Source: an uncultured Pelagibacteraceae bacterium (GTDB lineage Bacteria > Pseudomonadota > Alphaproteobacteria > Pelagibacterales > Pelagibacteraceae). From it: a stretch of 64,000 nt of DNA. Both the position numbers and the translations under genes were made by a program. The stretch is from positions 186,001 to 250,000 of the forward strand of contig CACHVY010000001.1 in NCBI GenBank assembly GCA_902583455.1. Direction: 5' to 3'. Below are positions 55,938 through 64,000 of this stretch, one piece after another. Under the pieces are notes generated by a model. The model was not told where the DNA came from. It ran no database searches and was given only the letters and a program-made list of their open reading frames with translations. Within the stretch, counting starts at the first letter, position 1. Every line of letters begins with the position of its first letter.

Positions 55938-55966
55938 TTGACAAATTTATTTAGAATTATTATAAA
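55938..55966 (+). promoter_or_regulatory. katG promoter overlapped by an ICE-box-like Irr site
   Basis: TTGACA (55938-55943), 17-bp spacer and TATAAA (55961-55966) form a near-consensus promoter. TTTAGAA-TTA-TTATAAA (55950-55966) covers the -10 and has the same half-sites as the irr-upstream site. Bound Irr would block RNA polymerase, so katG should be repressed by Irr, probably when iron or heme is scarce (inference). AAAGGA lies 5 nt before the ATG. Confidence 0.65.
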
Positions 55967-55972
55967 ATATAA

Positions 55973-58219
<2,247 letters not shown>

Positions 58220-58223
58220 TAAA

Positions 58224-58835
58224 ATGGAAACTGCACTTAATACACCTAAAGTAAGCTTTGAAGATTTCTACGAAGTACCTAACTTAAAATTCGATATTGA
58301 AAAACTTAGAGCTGATTTAGACAAAATTCTTGAAGAAAAAAAGTTTAATTCACCAGGAGTTACACACTTTGGTGCAATCCCGCTTAACCAGATCCCTAAT
58401 GATGAAAATTCTATTAAAGGTAATAATATTAGAGGTAAATATTGGACTATAGCAGACGAGACAGGAAAAGAAGTTTCAAGAGATGTAGAAATTGATGAGT
58501 CTAAATATACTAAACTTTTACCAGAATTTGAAAAAACATATTTCAAAGAGGTATATGAAACTTTAAGTAAAAAGTTTAAATTAGGAAGAGTAAGATTACT
58601 GTTAAAAGAACCCAGATCTACTTTGAGTTGGCATAAAGATCCAGAGTGTAGATTGCATGTACCAATAATTACAAACCCGGGTTGTTCGATGGTAATCGAA
58701 AATGTTGCAAAACATTTACCAGCTGATGGCAGGGTTTGGATTACAAATAATACTAAATACCATAATTTTTTTAACGGAGGGGAGCAAGCGAGAATACACC
58801 TAGTAGCGTGTGTTTTAGACAGTCCATTTAAGTAA
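58224..58835 (+). CDS. Aspartyl/asparaginyl beta-hydroxylase-like Fe(II)/2-oxoglutarate oxygenase
   Basis: Cupin-type oxygenase: the metal triad is likely LSWHKDPECRLHVPI (HxD) with a distal His in WITNNTKYHNFFNGGEQARIHLV; the Arg nearby would bind 2-oxoglutarate. 203 residues, complete. Starts 4 bp after katG and overlaps the next gene by 1 bp, so the three should be cotranscribed. Substrate unknown. Confidence 0.75.
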   Translation: METALNTPKVSFEDFYEVPNLKFDIEKLRADLDKILEEKKFNSPGVTHFGAIPLNQIPNDENSIKGNNIRGKYWTIADETGKEVSRDVEIDESKYTKLLPEFEKTYFKEVYETLSKKFKLGRVRLLLKEPRSTLSWHKDPECRLHVPIITNPGCSMVIENVAKHLPADGRVWITNNTKYHNFFNGGEQARIHLVACVLDSPFK

Positions 58836-59080
58836 TGACTGAATTTACCAAAGGCATATTTGAGGTAAGTAAAGACGTTTACAAAAATAACAAAGGCTCA
58901 ATATTAAGAACAATTGTTTATACAATTGGTCACTTTGCAATTGCTATTACAGTATTGATGCTTGTGGCAGATGTATCTTTTATGATTGCCCTGACAGATG
59001 CAATTGTTGAACCAATAGCAAATTCAGTTTGGTACTTTGTTTTAGATAAGTGGTGGGCAAGTAAAAGTAAAAAGTCCTAG
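58835..59080 (+). CDS. DUF2061-family membrane protein
   Basis: 81 residues with two hydrophobic helices and the DUF2061 pattern (KGSILRTIVYTIGHFAIAITV and EPIANSVWYFVLDKWWA). Function unknown. Third gene of the katG run, converging with the SH3 gene by 4 bp. Confidence 0.8.
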   Translation: MTEFTKGIFEVSKDVYKNNKGSILRTIVYTIGHFAIAITVLMLVADVSFMIALTDAIVEPIANSVWYFVLDKWWASKSKKS

Positions 59081-59535
59081 TTACCCCACAAAAATTCGTT
59101 ACTAATCCATCCCACATAGTTTCCAGTTTCCACTTTAAACCATTTTTTTTCTTCTTTTTTAACAATCAATAATCTACCGCTTTTAATTACTGCAATCGGT
59201 GTTGAATATTTTGTAGAATTTTTAAAGAGTATTTTTTCCTGAAGTGTAATTAATGATTTGTTTTTTTTAAGCTGAGACCTGTGAACCCATCCACCATTAT
59301 TTTTATAATCTAGAATTTTTCTAAAATTTTCTTTTTCATCAATTATTTCAACTGGAAAATTTTTTTTTAAGTATATAAATTTGATTGGGTAGTCTAACCC
59401 AGGACCATATCTTACATTTACCTTATTATATTTCAAAGAAAGAAAGTAATTTTCTTCTGCTTTTGTGTTATTAAAAAAAATTAAAAAAAAAAATATAAAT
59501 ATTATACTAAACGTTTTTATTATATTAAATCGCAT
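59077..59535 (-). CDS. SH3-like domain protein, exported
   Basis: A hydrophobic N-terminal segment (FSIIFIFFFLIFFNNTKA) signals export. Two bacterial SH3-like repeats follow: VNVRYGPGLDYPIKFIYLKK with WVHRSQL, then LLIVKKEEKKWFKVETGNYVGWISNEFLWG. Family members (SH3_4/DUF1058 type) likely bind peptidoglycan. 152 residues. The start overlaps the ThiF-type gene by 16 bp. Confidence 0.82.
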   Translation of the reverse strand: MRFNIIKTFSIIFIFFFLIFFNNTKAEENYFLSLKYNKVNVRYGPGLDYPIKFIYLKKNFPVEIIDEKENFRKILDYKNNGGWVHRSQLKKNKSLITLQEKILFKNSTKYSTPIAVIKSGRLLIVKKEEKKWFKVETGNYVGWISNEFLWGN

Positions 59536-60242
59536 ATTCTGAATTCTAAATTTAACAAATTAATAATTAAAACTTTTCCATTTAAACACTTTCCAACATC
59601 TAAAATATATTTAATAGCTTCATTAGCTTGAATATTGCCAACTATACCTGCAACTGTACCAATTACCCCATCTTCCTCACAAGTAGCTAAGTCATCATCA
59701 GGTGTACCCTGGTAAAAAGACTCCAAGCAAGGTTTTGTTTTTTTTGAAAAATTGAACCCAAAAATATGTCCATCAAATTTTCCTATTGCCCCTGAAATTA
59801 AAACTTTTTTTAAAATTTTGGAAAATTTGTTTATTAAAAATTTACTATTAAAATTATCGGTCCCATCTATTATTATATCAAAAGATTGTATTATTTTTTT
59901 TGTGTTAAAATCATCAATTTTTTTCTTAAAGCTTTTTATTTTAATGTGAGGATTAACTTTTTTAATTCTTTGTTTTACAATATCAACTTTATATTTTTTA
60001 ATATCACTAGTAGTAAATATAGATTGCCTATGGATATTAGATAAATTAACTTTATCATGGTCAATTAAGCCTATTGTTCCAACCCCGGCTCTACTTAAGT
60101 ATTCTGCTGCAGGACAACCTAGTCCTCCAAGACCAACGATTAAAACTTTTGATTTCTTAAGTTTTTTTTGCCCACTGACACCTATATCTTTAAGAATAAT
60201 TTGCCTCGAATATCTCTCTATTTCATTATTTGTTAGGCTCAT
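59520..60242 (-). CDS. ThiF/MoeB-family adenylyltransferase
   Basis: E1-like enzyme that adenylates a sulfur-carrier protein C-terminus. ATP motif VLIVGLGGLGCPAAEYLSRAGVG near residues 34-56, then LIDHDKVNLSNIHRQ and IIDGTDNFNSKFLIN. The MoeB/ThiF zinc pairs (CxxC) are reduced to single cysteines (PCLESFY and FRICDLI). 240 residues. Whether it serves thiamine or molybdopterin synthesis cannot be told from here. Confidence 0.85.
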   Translation of the reverse strand: MSLTNNEIERYSRQIILKDIGVSGQKKLKKSKVLIVGLGGLGCPAAEYLSRAGVGTIGLIDHDKVNLSNIHRQSIFTTSDIKKYKVDIVKQRIKKVNPHIKIKSFKKKIDDFNTKKIIQSFDIIIDGTDNFNSKFLINKFSKILKKVLISGAIGKFDGHIFGFNFSKKTKPCLESFYQGTPDDDLATCEEDGVIGTVAGIVGNIQANEAIKYILDVGKCLNGKVLIINLLNLEFRICDLI

Positions 60243-60679
60243 TTTTTTCCCGTGGATCCGAAACCACCTTGACCTCTAACAGTATCAGGTAAACTATCAA
60301 CTTCCTCAAATTCCATTTTAAGAATTGGAACTAAAACCATTTGAGCAATTCTATCACCATTATTAATTATGAAATCTTTGTTACTATGATTGAATAAAAT
60401 AATTTTTAGTTCACCTCTATAGTCACTATCTATGGTGCCAGGAGAATTTAATACACCTATACTTTCTTTTGCAGCTAAACCCGATCTAGGCCGTATTTGA
60501 ATTTCAAATTCTTCAGGTATTGCAACTTGCAACCCTGTTGGAATTAGCTCTGAGCTGTTTGGTTTAATTACAACTTTTTTTTCTAAAAAAGCAGACAAGT
60601 CAACGCCTGATGAACCGTCAGTTTTATATTTTGGAGTAATTACTTCTTTATCAGTCTTTTTAATTAATATTTTGACCAT
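60239..60679 (-). CDS. dut: dUTP diphosphatase
   Basis: Trimeric dUTPase keeping uracil out of DNA. Motifs: GSSGVDLSAFL, RPRSGLAAK, NSPGTIDSDYRGELK with catalytic Asp, DRIAQMVLVP and the C-terminal RGQGGFGSTGK lid. 146 residues. Overlaps the genes on both sides by 4 and 1 bp. Confidence 0.97.
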   Translation of the reverse strand: MVKILIKKTDKEVITPKYKTDGSSGVDLSAFLEKKVVIKPNSSELIPTGLQVAIPEEFEIQIRPRSGLAAKESIGVLNSPGTIDSDYRGELKIILFNHSNKDFIINNGDRIAQMVLVPILKMEFEEVDSLPDTVRGQGGFGSTGKK

Positions 60680-61887
60680 TAAATCAAATTTAGCTGATTG
60701 ATAACTCTTTTTACAATCTCATCAGCTACTACTGATTTATAGGTTTTAGAAATAATTTCATCTTCAACATTTTTGTCTTTATAAAATATTGATACCTCGT
60801 TAAAATCAGAGTCAAATCCAATATCATTTTTACTAACATCATTAGCTATTATCCAATCACAACCTTTATTTTGCAGTTTTTGTTTACTATTCGAGTGTAA
60901 GTTATTAGTTTCCGCAGAGAAACCTATTACTAATTTTGGCTTATTATTATTTTTTGATATTAACTTTAGAATATCTATATTTTTTTCAAAATCTAAATTT
61001 ATATCTTTATTTTTTTTAATTTTATCTTCCCTTAGATTTTTTGCTTTAAAATCACATACAGCCGCACAAAAAATTGCAACATCGCAAGGTAAATTTTCTA
61101 TTGTCTTCTGATACATTTCTTCAGCAGTATTTACTTTTAATAAATTAATGTTTGGATCAGGGGTAAGCTTTGATGGACCAGAAATTAAAGTTGTATCAAA
61201 ACCATAATTAAATAATGATTTTGCTATCTCGTAGCCTTGTTTTCCACTTGATCTGTTTGAAATATATCTAACTGGGTCTATAAATTCTCGTGTAGGACCT
61301 GCCGTAACAACTGCTCTAAATTTTTTGTTATTAGTTTTGGATTTAAAAAAATTATCAAGTTCATTTAATATATACTTTATATCAGCCATGCGTCCGTCAC
61401 CATATTCTCCACATGCCATTTCCCCATTAAATGGCCCTATGATCCTGTAATTATAGCTTTTAATTTTTTCTAAATTTTGTTTATTTGATGCATGTTCCCA
61501 CATTCTCACATTCATTGCAGGACAAACAAATATGATTTTATTAGATGCTTGAACTACAGTCGTTGCTAAATCATCACTTATACCTTGACTCATCTTAGCA
61601 ATAATATTTGAGGTAGCTGGAGCTATAAGTATTAAATCTGCCCACCTTGATAGTGAAATATGGTCCATCCCAGACTCATTTTCAACAGAGTACATGTCTG
61701 AATAAACTTTATTTTTCGAAAGTGAGGCAATAGACAAAGCTGTAACAAATTCAGCACCACCTTTTGTAAGTATAGTTTTAACTTCACACTGAATCTTTAT
61801 AAGAGATCTAATTAAATCTAATGATTTATATGCGGCTATGCCACCTGAAATTATAAGTAATATCTTTTTTTTTTCTAAAAAATTCAT
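60679..61887 (-). CDS. coaBC: Bifunctional phosphopantothenoylcysteine decarboxylase/phosphopantothenate-cysteine ligase
   Basis: Two steps of coenzyme A synthesis. CoaC half: KKKILLIISGGIAAYKSLDLI, PAMNVRMWEH and the catalytic Cys in GEMACGEYGDGRMAD. CoaB half (from about residue 190): VTAGPTREFIDPVRYISNRSSG, AAVCDFKAKN and CDWIIANDVSK. 402 residues. Confidence 0.96.
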   Translation of the reverse strand: MNFLEKKKILLIISGGIAAYKSLDLIRSLIKIQCEVKTILTKGGAEFVTALSIASLSKNKVYSDMYSVENESGMDHISLSRWADLILIAPATSNIIAKMSQGISDDLATTVVQASNKIIFVCPAMNVRMWEHASNKQNLEKIKSYNYRIIGPFNGEMACGEYGDGRMADIKYILNELDNFFKSKTNNKKFRAVVTAGPTREFIDPVRYISNRSSGKQGYEIAKSLFNYGFDTTLISGPSKLTPDPNINLLKVNTAEEMYQKTIENLPCDVAIFCAAVCDFKAKNLREDKIKKNKDINLDFEKNIDILKLISKNNNKPKLVIGFSAETNNLHSNSKQKLQNKGCDWIIANDVSKNDIGFDSDFNEVSIFYKDKNVEDEIISKTYKSVVADEIVKRVINQLNLI

Positions 61888-61893
61888 ATTGAA

Positions 61894-63462
61894 TTAAAAT
61901 ACTATGAAACCTAAAAAAACAAGTATTAATAAACCAATAATACTTTGATTTCTAATAGATTTCATCTCGTTTTTCTTCTCAGTTAATGAAGAATAAGAAT
62001 TAGTATTTTGTGGAATTTTACCACTAGCTAAAAATGCTAAAGCTTGATTTGCGTTTTCCATAACTTTCGGAAATTCTGGAATTTTTTTTAAAATCTCAGC
62101 AGAATCTTTTAAAGAGTCTACAACATTTTTAATAGGATCTTTTGTTTCTTTTAACCAGTTTTCTAGCACAGGTCTTGAGGTTTCCCATATATTAGTATTT
62201 GGATCTAATTTTCTTGAAACCCCTTCTACAACTACCATTGTCTTTTGAAGTAACAAAAGTTGTGGCTGTGTTTGCATGTTAAATTTTTCAGTAATATCAA
62301 ACAATTGTTTTAATAATTTTCCACCAGATATATCTTTAATACTTTGACCAAATATTGGTTCCCCAATTGATCTTAATGCTTGAGCAAGTTCATCAACTGA
62401 AACATTTTTAGGCACTAATCCTGCAACTAAATGAACCTCAGCTACTTTCTTATAATCTCGACTTACAAAACCAAACAATATCTCAGCAAGATATCTCCTA
62501 TTTAGCTTATCAATTCTACCCATAATTCCAAAATCTATTGGTACAATTTGTCCTGATGAATTAATAAAAATATTTCCTTGATGCATATCAGCATGAAAAA
62601 AACCATCCCTAACAGCTTGTCTTAAAAAATGTTGTATTAAGTCAGTTGCAATTTTTGAAGTATCTTTTCCACTGTCAATTAATTTATCTTTTTCTCTTAT
62701 AGATATTCCATCAACCCAATCTAAAGTCAGCACACTTTCACTAGTAAAATTCCAATATATTTTAGGCACATTAAAACCTAAATCATTTTTAGTATTCTCT
62801 AAATATTCGTTAGCTGCTGCCGCTTCAAATCTGAGGTCCATTTCATGATTAGTTATTTCTTTGAATAAAAAGACAACCTCAATTAATTTTAATCTTTTAG
62901 TCTTTGGCATTAAAGTTTCTACCAAATAAGCCAACATCATTATTGCATCAATTTCAGAATTAAATATTTCTTTAATATTTGGTCTTAAAACTTTTATAGC
63001 TACATCCTTGATGGTATTACCCTCGTTTATCTTAGCCTTATGAACTTGTGCAATTGATGCAGCTGCAATAGGATCAGAGAATTCAATTATGTTTTTTACT
63101 GTTAACTCTCCAAGCTCATCTCGTATAATATTTTCTGCTAATGATTTTGAAAATGGAGGTAATTTATCCTGCAATTTTTCTAAATTTTTTGTAAGTTCTT
63201 CTCCAATTATATCTGGTCTTGTTGCTAAGAATTGTCCAAGTTTTATAAAAGTAGTACCCAAGTCTTGAATTGAAGCGCTTAAATCATTCGTGCGATCTGT
63301 TTTTTTTTGATTTTTACTGAAAGATAATGAGACTAAATTAAAAAATATTTTGATAAAAAATGGAACTTTGTGAGATCTATCTACAATTTCTATAATATCT
63401 GAAGAGCCTATTTTTCTAGCAATTTTAAATAATATAATAATTTTATTGATCATATTTTCCAT
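61894..63462 (-). CDS. ubiB: Ubiquinone biosynthesis regulatory kinase-like protein UbiB
   Basis: ABC1/ADCK-family atypical kinase needed for ubiquinone synthesis. The KxGQ motif is in FIKLGQFLATRPDIIG, the Ala-rich loop is AAASIAQVHKA, and HADMHQGNIF plus PIDFGIMGRID form the catalytic core. A C-terminal helix (IIGLLILVFLGFIVF) anchors it in the membrane. 522 residues. Overlaps ubiE by 13 bp. Confidence 0.95.
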   Translation of the reverse strand: MENMINKIIILFKIARKIGSSDIIEIVDRSHKVPFFIKIFFNLVSLSFSKNQKKTDRTNDLSASIQDLGTTFIKLGQFLATRPDIIGEELTKNLEKLQDKLPPFSKSLAENIIRDELGELTVKNIIEFSDPIAAASIAQVHKAKINEGNTIKDVAIKVLRPNIKEIFNSEIDAIMMLAYLVETLMPKTKRLKLIEVVFLFKEITNHEMDLRFEAAAANEYLENTKNDLGFNVPKIYWNFTSESVLTLDWVDGISIREKDKLIDSGKDTSKIATDLIQHFLRQAVRDGFFHADMHQGNIFINSSGQIVPIDFGIMGRIDKLNRRYLAEILFGFVSRDYKKVAEVHLVAGLVPKNVSVDELAQALRSIGEPIFGQSIKDISGGKLLKQLFDITEKFNMQTQPQLLLLQKTMVVVEGVSRKLDPNTNIWETSRPVLENWLKETKDPIKNVVDSLKDSAEILKKIPEFPKVMENANQALAFLASGKIPQNTNSYSSLTEKKNEMKSIRNQSIIGLLILVFLGFIVF

Positions 63463-64000
63463 CCTGAATGGATAGAAACTATACCACCTGAAAGATTTTT
63501 ATAATTTGGTTTATAAAATTTGTTACTCTTTAAAATTTCAATTAATTCCTCTTGATTTACAAAATTTTCAATGCTTTCTATTAAATATTCATATGGTTTA
63601 CTTTCTCCTACAATTATTTTGCCAATTGTTGGAATAAACTTAGAGTAATTTTTGTATAAAAACTCTAAATTTTGATTTTGAATTTTTGAAAATTCTAAAC
63701 AAAAAAATCTTCCACCTTTTTTTAATACTCTGTAAGCTTCTTTAATAGATTTATTTAAACTTTTAGTGTTTCTTAGTCCAAAACTAATTGTATAAAAATC
63801 AAAACTATTACTTGGCAAATTTAGGTTTTCAGCATTAGACAGTTTCCATTTAATATTTTTATAATTTTTCAATCTTTTTTTTCCTTCATCCAACATTTTG
63901 CGATTAAAATCTACGCACAATATTTTTGATTTATTTTGATTTACATCCGAAAATAGTTTTGCGATATCTCCCGTACCACAAGCCACATCAACAAGCGTAT
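63450..64000 (-). CDS. ubiE: Demethylmenaquinone/ubiquinone C-methyltransferase UbiE, 5' part missing
   Basis: C-methyltransferase of quinone synthesis. SAM motif DVACGTGDIAKLF opens the visible part; the frame continues without stop past that point to the window edge (codons for TLVDV precede it), so the N-terminus lies beyond 64000. FDFYTISFGLRNTKSLNKSIKEAYRVLKKGGRF and the C-terminal SGGIVSIHSGWKI are family blocks. Followed by ubiB, as in many proteobacteria. Confidence 0.93.
   Translation of the reverse strand, partial: TLVDVACGTGDIAKLFSDVNQNKSKILCVDFNRKMLDEGKKRLKNYKNIKWKLSNAENLNLPSNSFDFYTISFGLRNTKSLNKSIKEAYRVLKKGGRFFCLEFSKIQNQNLEFLYKNYSKFIPTIGKIIVGESKPYEYLIESIENFVNQEELIEILKSNKFYKPNYKNLSGGIVSIHSGWKI

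Overview
The window is AT-rich (roughly 30% G+C by eye), almost entirely coding, and packed with genes that overlap by 1-13 bp. Gene content and order point to a streamlined alphaproteobacterium of the SAR11 (Pelagibacterales) type: hemJ-rho-mnmE-mnmG-rsmG-parA-parB, then tsaB-fur-miaB-phoH-ybeY-lnt-metK and nusA-infB-rbfA-rpsO-pnp, an irr/fabA-fabB-fabI locus, and ubiE-ubiB-coaBC-dut. The taxonomic call is inference from synteny, composition and protein character. I see no rRNA, tRNA, CRISPR array or insertion sequence, and no gene-free stretch longer than about 160 bp.

Layout. 1-7.0 kb (+): end of hemJ, rho, tRNA-modification genes and the chromosome-partition pair parA/parB, with a near-perfect parS site inside the start of rsmG; this is typically close to the origin in alphaproteobacteria. 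7.0-11.6 kb (-): holA, lptE, leuS and a DUF3576 lipoprotein. 11.7-12.95 kb: a major porin with a structured leader and a strong terminator. 12.9-17.7 kb: small housekeeping and stress genes in very tight divergent and convergent pairs (ThiE-like, YggS, L,D-transpeptidase, winged-helix regulator, a 35-residue ArfA-like protein, MsrB, DUF4149, ABM monooxygenase, a secreted 68-residue protein, an SGNH esterase). 17.7-25 kb: a more accessory stretch (GT2 glycosyltransferase, methyltransferases, a GT-C-like membrane protein, renalase-like flavoprotein) around adenosine kinase, nth and dapB, plus a Cys-rich mini-protein behind two Fur boxes. 25-28.7 kb (-): dnaJ, dnaK, grpE. 28.8-39.6 kb: rdgB, PBP activator, rsmI, BON lipoprotein, maeB, murJ, trpS, NifU, Bax-like hydrolase, polysaccharide deacetylase. 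39.6-52.5 kb (+): the long RNA/translation block. 52.5-64 kb: small basic protein with a three-hairpin leader, fabI-fabB-fabA, irr, katG with an oxygenase and a DUF2061 gene, then SH3 protein, ThiF/MoeB-like, dut, coaBC, ubiB and ubiE (cut by the window end).

How they work together. Most genes serve replication, translation, envelope assembly and cofactor synthesis. Regulation is visible at a few points: two sites resembling the Irr (ICE) box, one upstream of irr and one lying across a near-consensus promoter of katG; two Fur boxes between dapB and a cysteine-rich mini-gene; an intrinsic terminator just before the nusA ribosome-binding site; and three back-to-back hairpins before a small basic protein gene. 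A roughly 20-nt element with a GNRA-like loop occurs three times at gene ends and is the least explained sequence here. No large undescribed multi-gene system is evident; the novel signals are small ORFs and RNA structures.
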